This document shows, piece by piece, positions 11,406-24,900 of a stretch of DNA of 64,000 nucleotides. The stretch lies in assembly GCF_947507565.1 (NCBI RefSeq), contig NC_089178.1:124001-188000 (forward strand), given 5' to 3'. The notes beneath the pieces are model-generated. The model ran no database searches, was not told the DNA's origin, and saw only the letters and a program-made list of their open reading frames with translations. Within the stretch, counting starts at the first letter, position 1; each line of letters begins with the position of its first letter. The translations under genes and the position numbers were made by a program. The DNA is from Oscarella lobularis. Lineage: Eukaryota > Porifera > Homoscleromorpha > Homosclerophorida > Oscarellidae.

Positions 11406-14400
11406 CTAGTCGCGACAGAAAAGAGACAGTTTCTGTATCTCCTCTAGTTGAACTTTGAGCGCCTCAATGCTCGAACGAGCCTTTATCACGGTTTTGTCTG
11501 CGATATATTCACCACCGCGATATCCAAAGTTCTAAAAATGTAGTCAGCTAAAATAATTAGAAGGCGATAGCTGCCCACGTGCACATACCGTACAGATTCC
11601 GGTCACAAGATCGGGCAAGCGACGAGCTTCTTCGCGTAAATTCTTTTCAATCATAGTGTGCAACGAATTGCACAGGTCATCGACGAACGCCCGTAGAGGT
11701 TTTCCATACGTGCTCTTTGTCAACGCTCCGATTTCGTTCATGACGTTTCGTAAGCCCCTTGCGTTTTGATCGATCAGGACATCGCGCGTCTTCCAATACG
11801 TCGATGAAACATCTGCGTACAACGTATGTTAAACAGAGAGAAAAATTATTTCGGTTGGATTGAGTACTGCACCGTTGCACAATTCGCGAGCTTCAGCCAA
11901 TTTTTCACGTTTGGCTATAGAATTAGAGAACGTTGCGGCTACGAGTTAGTGACCAGAAATGAAGATACGTGCCTTTGAGTTTTTCTCGAGCGGCCTTTTC
12001 TCCTAAGCGATTAATCAGCTTGTTTTCTATTTTCTTTCCTTTTCCTTCGTATTCGCTGAGAAAAGAGCAATTTCCCTTTGCCTTGTGCGCAAAAGGACTC
12101 ATTTCCTCTTCAAGACCAACGTAAACGCTATCCAAGGCGGAAACGACGTTGGAGAGAAATTCCAAACGGTCTTGAATCAAGGTACAACGTTTTTCGCCGA
12201 TTTCTAAATTAAAAAGAAACGAGAATTTTCGCTCTCAAGTACTACGATCTGATGCAATACGTGCAAGTAGTACCTGATTTCCGAATAAACTTTCGGCTCG
12301 TCGCATTAAGGCGTGGTCTTCCCCCTTCCCCTTTCCTTACAACACTTTCAAGCTCGTCCTTCAAATTAGGTTGAACTTCATCGCTATCTGGTGCTTCTGT
12401 TGTAGGAACGTCAATTTGAAGAGAAAGAGCGCTGAACGATTCTTCTGCCGGCACTCGAACGCGTCTGCTTTTCACCGGTTGGTACGAACCGGGTCTGTAA
12501 GGCCATATAAATCGTTCGACGTGTGCGGGGAAAGCGGCCTTCACACTGGCCTCCGCGTCGCGCCGTCGGCGACCAGATATCGCCGTCCACACTCGATCAG
12601 CGAGATCCTTCGCCATCTCGAGAGGCGACGGCAATTGAAGACTGAACGAAAAGCGATTATAAGAACCCTTGAGGAAGGACACTTCGATGGTGCCTCCGAA
12701 TTCTCCCCCTTCCACGACGTGAATGTCAACGTTGAACTCGATTTTGCGAATATGAATTAGGCCCGTCAAAGCGTTGGCGACTATCCAAGTTGCGGCCGCC
12801 GCGCCAGCCTTTACCGTCTCTTTGACGCCTTCGAGAGCGGCTTCGGCTACATAGAGCGGCCCTCTCGCTACGTCCAAAGCCACTTCAGCGACTTCCAACG
12901 CTGCGTAGGCCAAGCCGCGTAATGCTTCACAGGCGATATTGGCAATGACGCAGCCTGGATCGGAGATGCGAGTGCAACAGCTATTCCAGCCGGGGCATCC
13001 AATGCAAGCTCCCCACACTCTCGTACAGCAACCGTTCCATGCACGACGGGCATCCAATGCAAACTGTATGCAAGCAAAGACAGTCAAATATAGAAGCAAT
13101 TTAAGTAAGAAAGGCTATAGATAAGCTCTTACCGCTGCTGCAGCTCTTGATTGAACACAGGCTATTCACGTCGTCCTGAGCATCGTTCAAATCGTCTTGG
13201 GCACTATCGAGAGAGGCTTGCGCTCGGTCTACATCGGCCTGAGCTTCCTCAATCTTCGCCGTCGCTTCGTCGGCACCGTTCTCTATTATATTCGTCACTT
13301 TTTCCACAAGATCGTCCAGCCACTCCGTGGACAATTCGCCGTACACGCTAAATGACGCCGCCTCGAGAGAGCCGTAACTGGCTGCAACTCTTAAGTACGC
13401 TTGAAAGATGCCGAAAAAGGGAGCCCTTATTTCCATGATGTACTCCGTATCGGTAATCACTAGCGTAGCGCCGATTTCAATAAAGGAAAATAGCTTGACG
13501 TAACCGCTGGCTTCGATGAGAACTGTCGGAGGACTCGAACTGACGTCGATATCGGCCTTCAAGTAAGGACCGAGCGATGTGTCTGACGAATGCGCGTACA
13601 TTTGGAAGATACCACCGGCGAGACTCAACGGACTCATTTCCAAGTCAAGTTTCAGAAAGGCGCCGAGAGACACGTGAATGTCGGCGAAGATTACAAAACC
13701 CAAGAAATTTACCGTTCCCGTCATTTTGAAGCCGGCCGGTATAGTGCGTCCCGGAACAGTCTTGTCCAATAACGCATACGACACTTCGATTCCTTCGGTG
13801 AAACCGAGCTCGCCCAGCGGACGCGGAAGGTCCGTCTCGATGCCGAAAGCGGCCATGAGACTGTCAATCGTCAATTCGCTGACCGAACCGTAGAAATAGT
13901 TGTTCGATGGGTCCGTTGTATCGACGCCGGCGTAGATGGCTCCTTTGAGTTCGCTTCCCTCCGTTCCTATTTCTATTTCGCCGCCGATTTCGAATGCCGT
14001 CGGAGTTGCGCCCGGAATGAATTTAATAGACAGAAGCAAATTTCCGATCGTCAGCCATTCGATTCCGAATGCCTGTTCCCACAAGCCGGTCATCGAGAGC
14101 GACGCTTCCAATTCGCCGGTCGGTCTCGCGCTGAACGAGCCCTCGAAAAGAAGAAGAGGATCATGAACGAGTAATTGGCACACGATTCCCACAGACGGCG
14201 CCGTCGTCGACGAGAGAGCGAGCTGGAGTCCGGCCGATTGGAGAGTCATGCCACTGCCAAGTGGGATGTTCGCCAGAGCGGCCGTTACAGTGAAATCGCT
14301 AAATGAAGCGATCGTCGCCGTCAATTGGAGACTCGAGCTACCGACAATCGGTTCGAGGAACTTGCATATGACGTCGCTTCCGCATGACGGTAAAGTAAAG

Positions 14401-15899
14401 ACGCCGGCCAAAGTGAGACCTTGCTTGATTTGTAATGTACTAAGAGTCTCGCCTTGAAACGTTGTTCCGGAAAAATCTGCGTTGGACACGATGACGCCCA
14501 ATTTCACACCCTGATCAAAAAGCGCAACGCTCGATATCGATTTTCCGGTCAGTGTTTCCAACAAGTCGGCGAAGCCGGTATTGGCGAAGTCAAGGCCCAG
14601 AGCGGCCGACGCTTGTCCGTTGACCTTCTTAAACACGAAATTCAGCGTCACTCCGCCGAATTCTCCAAAGCGCGGTTCTCCGGATAAGAAGAGCTCGCTC
14701 GTTGCGATTGCTTGTCCGACGGGAATGCTAATGCACGGATTGGCGATTACAAAGTCGCTCAGGAAGTCAATACTTATTCCAGACGGTAGAAACGTGGCGC
14801 CGACCGTCGCGAGTATATCGCCAATATTGAACAAGCTGCCGCAGCCCGTGAGAACGAACCCTTGACTAGCGTCCTCTTTGGGTTCGACAGCGACGCTGAA
14901 CGACGTCGATCCGATTGACCATTGTCCGTGAGCGTTGATTTGAACTTTCTTGGTCGCTGTCGTCACGACTATGTCGACGTACGGATCAAGGATGCTCAAA
15001 AAATCCGGAATCAGCACGAGTTCACTGCCCCAGCTCACCCTGGCAGACAAAAGACCATTTGTCTTGTCGTAATCTAATGAGCTAACGGCTCCGTTCAGAA
15101 GATTGTCGATGCCAGGTGGAAGTGGTAGAGAGTCGACGGATATGCCCAAACCGCGAGCTACATTCATAACTGTAAACGAAAGACTGTCGTCTAATTTTTG
15201 CAGAGAAACTCCCGCGTCCGGAGTGATTTTGATCAGGAACTTGATGGGATCAACGCAATCTGGAATTGGGCTACGATGGACAAGCCTTCCGGATACGGTT
15301 CCGTGGCGCTGAGAATGCCCTCGATGCAATCAGGTAACAAGTTCGGCGACACATCACCCGTTGAGACGAGAAGACCCAAGTCGGGAACGGTAACGGTTCC
15401 GAGAAGTGGAACGCTCGAAACGTCTAAGCCCGACACCGTCTGTATGAGATTTGATAGTTGGAATGAGCCGAAGTCGACGCCCAGTGTCACAACTTGTTTT
15501 GCTCCTCCATTGTAGCGATGATAGAGCAAGTGCATGTTGTACTGTCCCCAGCCGGATATGGTCGGTGTACCGGTAAAACAGAAAGCGAAGTTGTTATTTG
15601 TACGATCAAAGGATCCTGTCACTGCGACGTTTTGCAGGCTAAAGCTATCGAAACCGGCATCGTTAAGTGCTGCTTCCGCTCCGGAGGGAAGAAGCTGTTG
15701 GCCGAGCGTTCCAACAAAAGATCCGACGCTGATCTCGCCGTCTGCTGGATTCCCAGACAACAAAAACACATTATCGGCACCCTTGAAAGTTAACGAAACT
15801 CGTTCAGTGCCAACCACCCAAACGCCGCTGACGTCAATGCTGCTAAACCACTTCCTTTTCCTGGTCGGTCCTTCAATTAACACTGAAAAACCCGCTGAG
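11406..15899 (-). pseudogene. P3: broken copy of the large secreted family
   Basis: The copy aligns along its length with P4-P6 but has three clear lesions. First, the promoter, start codon and about the first 130 codons are missing. The coding sequence stops abruptly at about 15895 and joins spacer sequence that in P5 lies upstream of the gene (around 41200), with a shared CTGAG at the junction. Second, a 7-bp deletion near 15251-15257, relative to P5 around 40025-40050, shifts the frame between the 15883-15233 segment and the long open segment below 15329. Third, a 4-bp insertion near 13045 shifts the start of exon 2 out of frame. Remaining exons are otherwise well kept: 13063-12274, 12203-11973, 11914-11873, 11812-11589 and 11531-11406. 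Exon 3 would need a GC donor (GCACGT). Decay looks recent because 742 codons of exon 1 remain open. Confidence 0.85.
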
Positions 15900-16180
15900 T
15901 CTTCTTAGAATTCCGATGCAAATGTTGCTACTTACGATTCCTTAGCTTTCATTGAGCGCGTTTCTGAGCGTATTTTCGGCAGATCCAGTGAGAAGATGTT
16001 GTTTTGAAAGCATTTGTACAGAGTCACGCCGTTGGTTGAGAGAGAAGTAAGATCTTATCGCGTTTCGTAAACATCGTCGTAGATATCTATAGGGTCTATT
16101 GAAGCGGTTCTCTCCTATTTTCATGGTGGTGCTAATGGCTGCTGAGTCTGGGAAATCCATCGATGGTCTATCAATGTCTG
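15900..16180 (-). pseudogene. Decayed 5' fragment of a P2-like gene upstream of P3
   Basis: On the minus strand a fragment near 15945-16010 reads LTGSAENTLRNAL, matching LLPAGSAENALKKAG of P2 (around 10275-10330). Further toward 16180 come decayed matches to the P2 segment TTTCGTAAACGTCGTCG and to the region around 10500-10580. Stops and gaps prevent translation. The same relic lies upstream of P5 and, shorter, upstream of P4. Confidence 0.6.
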
Positions 16181-16474
16181 GATATGACTAGGGCCGAGTC
16201 TTCGAAGTCAGCGATCACAAAATGACTGTATAGCCTTGAACAGGGCTCATTAAAGTCTTTCCAAAATGAAAAGGCGGCTTGACAGTAGAGAGGAGGAGGA
16301 GACTGTTCATGCGCCTACACGAATACGATGAAGGGGGTCCTCTTTCCCAACATTCCGCTAATAGACTGCCCATGTTCCAAAAACGATTTCTTGCTGTGTT
16401 GTACGCGGTTGTACGCGAGCTTCGGCTAGGAAGTACTCAAGTAGTCGTTTCGTTTAGCGCGCGCTAAATCGAAA
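16181..16474. other. P3/P4 spacer, left part, paralogous to the P5/P6 spacer
   Basis: It closely matches 41460-41783: AAAGTCAGCGATCACAAAAT, TGACTGTATAGCCTTGAA, GGCGGCTTGACAGTAGAGAG, the CGCCTACACNAATACGATGA run, the TTCTTGCTG motif, and the palindrome at the end. It represents the P2-type 5' flank. It is cut by the satellite at 16475. Confidence 0.7.
16453..16468. promoter_or_regulatory. Palindrome TTTAGCGCGCGCTAAA, copy 2
   Basis: A perfect 16-bp palindrome that ends 6 bp before the first base (16475) of the satellite's shared CAGG junction. It is identical to the copy at 41764-41779, with the same flanks (TTTCG before, TCGAAACAGG after). Confidence 0.6.
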
Positions 16475-19400
16475 CAGGACAAATTGTCCAAGGACATATT
16501 GTCTCAGGACAAAATCTCCCAGGACAAATTGTCCCCGAGACAAATTGTCCCAAGGACTAATTGTCTCAGGACAAATTGTCCCAGGACAAATTGTCCTAGG
16601 ACAAATTGTCCCCAGGACAAATTGTCCCAGGACAAATTGTCCCAGGACAAATTGTCCCAGGACAAATTGTCCCCAGGACAAATTGTCCCCAGAACAAATT
16701 GTCCCAGGACAAATTGTCCCAGGACAAATTGTCCCCAGGACAAATTGTCCCAGGACAAATTGTCCCCAGGACAAATTGTCCCCAGGACAAATTGTCCCAG
16801 GACAAATTGTCCCACGACAAATTGTCCCAGGACAAATTGTCCCCAGGACAAATTGTCCCCAGGACAAATTGTCCCAGGACAAATTGTCCCAGGACAAATT
16901 GTCCCCGGACAAATTGTCCCAGGACAAATTGTCCCAGGACAAATTGTCGTAAGACAAATTGTCCCAGGACAATTTGTCCCGAGGACAAATTGTCCTGGGG
17001 ACAAATTGTCCACAGGACAAATTGTCCCAAGACAAATTGTCCCCAAGACAAATTGTCCCCAGAACAAAATGTCCCAGGACAAATTGTCCCAGGACAAATT
17101 GTCCGCAGGACAAATTGTCCCAGGACAAATTGTCCCCAGGACAAATTGTCCACAGGACAAATTGTCCCCAGAACAAATTGTCCCAGGACAAATTGTCCCA
17201 GGACAAATTGTCCCCAGGACAAATTGTCCCGAGACAAATTGTCCCCAGGATAAATTGTCCCCAGGAAAATTGTACCAGGACAAATTGTCCCAGGACAAAT
17301 TGTCCGAGGAAAAATTGTCCTAGGACAAATTGTCCCAGGACAAATTGTCCCAGGACAAATTGTCGTAAGACAAATTGTCCCCAGGACAAATTGTCCCAGG
17401 ACAAATTGTCCCCAGAACAAATTGTCCCAGGACAAATTGTCCCAGGACAAATTGTCCCCAGGACAAATTGTCCCCAGGACAAATTGTCCCCGGGACAAAT
17501 TGTCCCAGGACAAATTGTCCCAGGAAAAATTGTACGAGGAAAAATTGTCCTAGGACAAATTGTCCCCAGGACAAATTGTCCCCAGAACAAATTGTCCCCA
17601 GGACAAATTGTCCCAGGACAAATTGTCCCCAGGACAAATTGTCCCCAGGACAAATTGTCCCAGGACAAATTGTCCCAGGACAAATTGTCCCCAGGACAAA
17701 TTGTCCCAGGACAAATTGTTCCCAGGACAAATTGTCCCCAGAACAAATTGTCCCAGGACAAATTGTCCCAGGACAAATTGTCCCCAGGACAAATTGTCCC
17801 AGGACAAATTGTCCCCAGGACAAATTGTCCCCAGGACAAATTGTCCCAGGACAAATTGTCCCAGGACAAATTGTCCCAGGACAAATTGTGCCAGGACAAT
17901 TTGTCCTCGGGACAAATTGTCTTCAGGACAAATTGGCCCCAGGACAAATTGTCCCAGGACAAATTGTCCCCAGAACAAATTGTCCCAAGACAAATTGTCC
18001 CCAAGACAAATTGTCCCCAGGACAAATTGTCCCAGGACAAATTCTCCCAGGACAAATTGTCCCAGGACAAATTGTCCCCAGGACAAATTGTCCCAAGACA
18101 AATTGTCCCCAAGACAAATTGTCCCCAGGACAAATTGTCCCAGGACAAATTGTCCCCAGGACAAATTGTCCCAAGACAAATTGTCCCCAAGACAAATTGT
18201 CCCCAGGACAAATTGTCCCAGGACAAATTGTCCCCAGGACAAATTGTCCCAGGACAAATTCTCCCAGGACAAATTGTCCCAGGACAAATTGTCCCCAGGA
18301 CAAATTGTCCCCAGAACAAATTGTCCCAGGACAAATTGTCCCAGGACAAATTGTCCCAGGACAAATTGTCCCAGGACAAATTGTCCCAGGACAAATTGTC
18401 CCCAGGACAAATTGTCCCCAGAACAAATTGTCCCAGGACAAATTGTCCCAGGACAAATTGTCCCCAGGACAAATTGTCCCAGGACAAATTGTGCCAGGAC
18501 AATTTGTGCTCGGGACAAATTGGCCCCAGGACAAATTGGCCCCAGGACAAATTGTCCCGGGACAAATTGTCCCCAGGACAAATTGTCCCAAGACAAATTG
18601 TCCCCAAGACAAATTGTCCCCAGGACAAATTGTCCCAGGACAAATTGTCCCAGGACAAATTGTCCCCAGGACAAATTGTCCCAGGACAAATTCTCCCAGG
18701 ACAAATTGTCTTAGGACAAATTGTCCCAGGACAAATTGTCCCCAGGACAAATTGTCCCAGGACAAATTGTCCCAGGACAAATTGTCCCCAGGACAAATTG
18801 TCCCCAGGACAAATTGTCCCCAGGACAAATTGTCCCAGGACAAATTGTCCGAGGAAAAATTGTCCTAGGACAAATTGTCCCAGGACAAATTGTCCCAGGA
18901 CAAATTGTCGTAAGACAAATTGTCCCAGAACAAATTGTCCCAGGACAAACTGTCCCAGGACAAATTGTCCCAGGACAAATTGTCCCCAGGACAAATTGTC
19001 CCAGGACAAATTGTCCCAGGACAAATTGTCCCAGGACAAATTGTCCCCAGGACAAATTGTCCCAGGACAAATTGTCGTAAGACAAATTGTCCCAGGACAA
19101 TTTGTCCCGAGGACAAATTGTCCCAGGACAAATTGTCCCAGGACAAATTGTCGTAAGACAAATTGTCCCAGGACAATTTGTCCCGAGGACAAATTGTCCT
19201 GGGGACAAATTGTCCTGGGGACAAATTGTCCCAAGACAAATTGTCCCCAAGACAAATTGTCCCCAGGACAAATTGTCCCAGGACAAATTGTCCCCAGGAC
19301 AAATTGTCCCAAGACAAATTGTCCCCAAGACAAATTGTCCCCAGGACAAATTGTCCCAGGACAAATTGTCCCCAGGACAAATTGTCCCAAGACAAATTGT

Positions 19401-19536
19401 CGTAAGACAAATTGTCCCAGGACAAATTGTCCCAGGACAAATTGTCTTAGGACAAATTGTCCCAGGACAAATTGTCCCCAGGACAAATTGTCCCAGGACA
19501 ATTTGTCCTGGGGACAAATTGTCCCCAGGACAAATT
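16475..19536. repeat. Satellite A, left block (15/16-bp near-palindromic unit)
   Basis: Head-to-tail copies of AGGACAAATTGTCCC (15 bp) or the same with one more C (16 bp). GGACAA and TTGTCC are exact reverse complements around a single A, so each unit is an inverted repeat. A minority of units have the central base reversed (GGACAATTTGTCC, for example near 16970, 17897, 18500, 19098, 19172 and 19498). Variant joins such as CGTAAGAC, CCAAGAC, CCGGAC and CCAGAAC recur in ordered strings. None of the six frames of the basic unit contains a stop, so very long open frames arise with no sign of being genes. Confidence 0.95.
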
Positions 19537-20270
19537 CTGAATAAATGCAGAATTAATTCAGAATTAATTCCGAATTAATGCAGAATTTATTCTGAATTAA
19601 TGCAGAATTTATTCGGAACTGATGCCGAATTTATTCTGAATAAATGCGGAATTTATTCTGAATTAATGCAGAATTTATTCTGAATTAATGCAGAACTTAT
19701 TCTGAATTAATGCAGAATTTATTCTGAATAAATGTAGCATTTATTCTGAATTAATTCAGAATTAATTCTGAATTAATGCAGAATTTATTCTGAATTAATG
19801 CAGAATTTATTCGGAACTAATGCAGAATTTATTCGGAACTAATGCCGAATTTATTCTGAATAAATGCGGAATTTATTCTGAATTAATGCAGAATTTATTC
19901 TGAATTAATGCAGAACTTATTCTGAATTAATGCAGAATTTATTCTGAATAAATGTAGCATTTATTCTGAATTAATTCAGAATTAATTCTGAATTAATGCA
20001 GAATTTATTCTGAATTAATGCAGAATTTATTCTGAATAAATGCAGAATTAATTCTGAATTAATGCAGAATAAATGCGAAATTTATTCTGAATTAATGCAG
20101 AATTAATTCAGAATTTATTCTGAATAAATGCAGAATTAATTCTGAATTAATGCAGAAAAAATGCGGATTTTATTCTGAATTAATGCAGAATTTATTCTGA
20201 ATTAATGCAGAATTAATTCTGAATAAATACAGAATTAATTCTGAATTAATGCGGAATAAAAGATCGTGAA
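19537..20270. repeat. Satellite B, left block (AT-rich, about 22-bp unit)
   Basis: Tandem units based on GAATTAATGCAGAATTTATT, varying GAATTAATTC, GAATAAATGC and GAACTAATGC. The arms AGAAT/ATTCT and GAATTAATTC are themselves palindromic, so like satellite A this repeat can fold on itself. A longer-period duplication is visible: the run at about 19607-19780 recurs at about 19829-20000. Stops are frequent in all frames. Confidence 0.9.
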
Positions 20271-20617
20271 CTTACGTAGACAAGGTGCTTCAGCTTTCTT
20301 TTCAACATTCTATATTCTTTACGAGAGCTACGCTGCCATGAAGCATCCATGATCGTATGTAAGGTGAAGAAAACGACAGGCGCTCCGTCGTGAGTCGACG
20401 ATACGTCGGCGATCGTTCTAAAAGATCGCTCGTACACCCCGAAACGCCATGACGACGAAAAACTTAGCAATAACCGTTCAGAACGTGACGGAACACGACA
20501 AGAAGTCGATCAAGAACCTCAAACTCGCTCGCTAAGCGATGCACAGGAGACGAACGACGAGCAGGGCTTTTCGAGTGTAACGCGCGCTAAAACATCGCGA
20601 AAAAATCTCACATTCTC
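20271..20617. other. Unique island inside the satellite, possible exon remnant
   Basis: About 345 bp of non-repetitive, higher-GC sequence. On the minus strand an open frame from 20470 reads FFTLHTIMDASWQ, then a basic stretch (RKEYRMLKRKLKH), and meets a consensus splice donor GTAAGT at 20270-20275 exactly where satellite B begins. The protein is not recognised. The right end carries TGTAACGCGCGCTAAA (20576-20591), a 14/16 match to the spacer palindrome. It could be a gene fragment captured by, or invaded by, the satellite. No complete gene can be built from it. Confidence 0.5.
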
Positions 20618-21450
20618 TGAATAAACACAGAATTTATTCTGACTTAATGCAGGATTTATTCTGAATGAATTCAGAATTTATTCTGAATTAATTCAGAATT
20701 TATACTGAATTAATGTAGAATTAATTCTGAATAAAAGCAGAATAAATTGTGAATTATTGAAGAATAAAATCGGAATTTATTCTGAATTAATGAAAAAATT
20801 ATTCTGACTTAATGCAGAATTTATTCTTAAATAATGTAGAATTAATTCCGAATAAATGCAGAATTAATTCTGAATTAATGCATAATAAATGCGGAATTTA
20901 TTCTGAATTAATGCAGAATTTATTCCTAATTAATTTAGAAATTATTCTGAATTAATGCAGAATTAATTCTGAATTAATGCAGAATTGATTCTGAATAAAT
21001 GCAGAATTTATTCTGAATTAATTCAGAATTTATTCTGAATTAAAACAGAATTTATTCTGCATTTATTCTGAATTATTGCAGAATTTATTCTGAATTAATA
21101 CCAAATTAATTCTAAATTAATGCAGAATTTATTCTGAATTAATGCAAAATTAATTCTGAATTAATGCAGAATTTATTCTGAATTAATGCAGAATTAATTC
21201 AGAATTAACGCAGAATTTATAATGGATTAATGCAGAATTTATTCTGAATTAATGCAGAAATTATTCTAGATTATTGCAGAATTTATTCTGAATTAATGCA
21301 GAACTTATTCTTAATTAATGCAGAACTTATTCTTAATTAATGCAGAATTACTTCTGAATAAATGCAGAATTAATTCTGAATTAATGCAGAATAAATGCAG
21401 AATTTATTCTGCATTAATGCAGAATTAATTCTGAAGTAATTTAGAATTTC
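20618..21450. repeat. Satellite B, right block
   Basis: The same AT-rich unit as 19537-20270 but more diverged, with single-base changes and indels in most copies (for example near 20750-20830 and 21070-21110). It ends at about 21450, where GAATTTC passes directly into CCAGGACAAATTGTCC of satellite A. Confidence 0.9.
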
Positions 21451-21996
21451 CAGGACAAATTGTCCCAGAACAAATTGTCCCCAGGACAAATTGTCCCCAG
21501 GACAAATTGTCCCCAGGACAAATTGTCACAGGACAAATTGGCCCCAGGACAAATTGTTCCAGGACAAATTGTCCCCAGGACAAATTGTTCCAGGACAAAT
21601 TGTCCCAGGACAAATTGTCCCAGGACAAATTGTCCCCAAGACAAATTGTCCCCAGGACAAATTGTCCCAGGACAAATTGTGCCAGGACAATTTGTCCTGG
21701 GGACAAATTGTCCCAAGGACAAATTGGCCAGGGACAAATTGTCCCAGGACAAATTGTCCCCAGGACAAATTGTCCCAAGACAAATTGTCCCCAAGACAAA
21801 TTGTCCCCAGGACAAATTGTCCCAGGACAAATTGTCCCCAGGACAAATTGTCCCAGGACAAATTGTCCCAGGACAAATTGTCCCAGGACAAATTGTCCCC
21901 AGGACAAAATGTCCCCAGAAAAAATTGTCCCAGGACAAATTGTCCCAGGACAAATTGTCCCCAGGACAAATTGTCCCCAGGACAAATTGTCCCCAG

Positions 21997-24900
21997 GACA
22001 AATTGTCCCCAGGACAAATTGTCCCAGGACAAATTGTCCCAGGACAAATTGTCCCAGGACAAATTATCCCCAGGACAAATTGTCGCCAGGACAAATTGTC
22101 CCAGGACAAATTGTCCCAGGACAAATTGTCCCCGGACAAATTGTCCCAGGACAAATTGTCCCAGGACAAATTGTCGTAAGACAAATTGTCCCAGGACAAT
22201 TTGTCCCGAGGACAAATTGTCCTGGGGACAAATTGTCCCAAGACAAATTGTCCCCAAGACAAATTGTCCCCAGGACAAATTGTCCCAGGACAAATTGTCC
22301 CCCGGACAAATTGTCCCAGGACAAATTGTCCCAGGACAAATTGTCCCAGGACAAATTGTCCCCAGGACAAATTGTCCCCAGGACAAATTGTCCCAGGACA
22401 AATTGTCCCAGGACAAATTGTCCCCGGACAAATTGTCCCAGGACAAATTGTCGTAAGACAAATTGTCCCAGGACAAATTGTCCCCAGGACAAATTGTCCC
22501 AGGACAAATTGTCCCAGGACAAATTGTCGTAAGACAAATTGTCCCAGGACAAATTGTCCCCAGGACAAATTGTCCCCAGGACAAATTGTCCCAAGACAAA
22601 TTGTCCCCAAGACAAATTGTCCCCAGGACAAATTGTCCCAACACAAATTATCCCCAGGACAAATTGTCGCCAGGACAAATTGTCCCAGGACAAATTGTCC
22701 CAGGACAAATTGTCCCAGGACAAATTGTCGTAAGACAAATTGTCCCAGGACAAATTGTCGTAAGACAAATTGTCCCAGGACAAATTGTCCCCGGACAAAT
22801 TGTCCCAGGACAAATTGTCCCAGGACAAATTGTCCCAGGACAAATTGTCGTAAGACAAATTGTCCCAGGACAAATTGTCCCCAGGACAAATTGTCCCAGG
22901 ACAAATTGTCCCAGGACAAATTGTCCCTAGGACAAATTGTCCCCAGGACAAATTGTCCCAGGACAAATTGTCCCCGGACAAATTGTCTCAGGACAAATTG
23001 TCCCAGGACAAATTGTCGTAAGACAAAATGTCCCAGGACAAATTGTCCCAGGACAAATTGTCCCCAGGACAAATTGTCCCCAGAACAAATTGTCCCAGGA
23101 CAAATTGTCCCAGGACAAATTGTCCCCAGGACAAATTGTCCCAGGACAAATTGTCCCAGGACAAATTGTCCCCAGGACAAATTGTCCCAGGACAAATTGT
23201 CCCCAGGACAAATTGTCCCCAGGACAAATTTTCCCAGGACAAATTGTCCCAGGACAAATTGTCCCAGGACAAATTGTGCCAGGACAATTTGTCCTCGGGA
23301 CAAATTGTCCCCAGGACAAATTGGCCCCAGGACAAATTGTCCCAGGACAAATTGTCCCCAGGACAAATTGTCCCAAGACAAATTGTCCCCAAGACAAATT
23401 GTCCCCAGGACAAATTGTCCCAGGACAAATTGTCCCCAGGACAAATTGTCCCAGGAAAAATTGTCCCAGGACAAATTGTCCCAGGACAAATTGTCCCCAG
23501 GACAAATTGTCCCGAGAACAAATTGTCCCAGGACAAATTGTCCCAGGACAAATTGTCCCCAGGACAAATTGTCCCAGGACAAATTGTCCCCAGGACAAAT
23601 TGTCCCAAGGACAAATTGTCCCCAGGACAAATTGTCCCCAGGACAAATTGTCCCAGGACAAATTGTCCCAGGACAAATTGTCCCAGGACAAATTATCCCC
23701 AGGACAAATTGTCGCCAGGACAAATTGTCCCAGGACAAATTGTCCCAGGACAAATTGTCCCCGGACAAATTGTCCCAGGACAAATTGTCCCAGGACAAAT
23801 TGTCGTAAGACAAATTGTCCCAGGACAAATTGTCCCCGGACAAATTGTCCCAGGACAAATTGTCCCAGGACAAATTGTACCCGGACAAATTGTCCCAGGA
23901 CAGATTGTCCCAGGACAAATTGTCCCAGGACAAATTGTCGTAAGACAAATTGTCCCAGGACAAATTGTCCCCAGGACAAATTGTCCCAGGACAAATTGTC
24001 CCCGGACAAATTGTCCCAGGACAAATTGTCCCAGGACAAATTGTCGTAAGACAAATTGTCCCAGGACAAATTGTCCCCAGGACAAATTGTCCCCAGGACA
24101 AATTGTCCCAAGACAAATTGTCCCCAAGACAAATTGTTCTTAGGACAAATTGTCCCAGGACAAATTGTCCCCAGGACAAATTGTCCCAGGACAAATTGTC
24201 CCAAGACAAATTGTCCCAGGACAAATTGGCCCCAGGAGAAATTGTCCCAAGACAAATTGTCCCCAAGACAAATTGTCCCCAGGACAAATTGTCCCAGGAC
24301 AAATTGTCCCAGGACAAATTGTCCCAGGACAAATTATCCCCAGGACAAATTGTCGCCAGGACAAATTGTCCCAGGACAAATTGTCCCAGGACAAATTGTC
24401 CCCGGACAAATTGTCCCAGGACAAATTGTCCCAGGACAAATTGTCGTAAGACAAATTGTCCCAGGACAATTTGTCCCGAGGACAAATTGTCCTGGGGACA
24501 AATTGTCCCAAGACAAATTGTCCCCAAGACAAATTGTCCCCAGGACAAATTGTCCCAGGACAAATTGTCCCCCGGACAAATTGTCCCAGGACAAATTGTC
24601 CCAGGACAAATTGTCCCAGGACAAATTGTCCCCAGGACAAATTGTCCCCAGGACAAATTGTCCCAGGACAAATTGTCCCAGGACAAATTGTCCCCGGACA
24701 AATTGTCCCAGGACAAATTGTCGTAAGACAAATTGTCCCAGGACAAATTGTCCCCAGGACAAATTGTCCCAGGACAAATTGTCCCAGGACAAATTGTCGT
24801 AAGACAAATTGTCCCAGGACAAATTGTCCCCAGGACAAATTGTCCCCAGGACAAATTGTCCCAAGACAAATTGTCCCCAAGACAAATTGTCCCCAGGACA

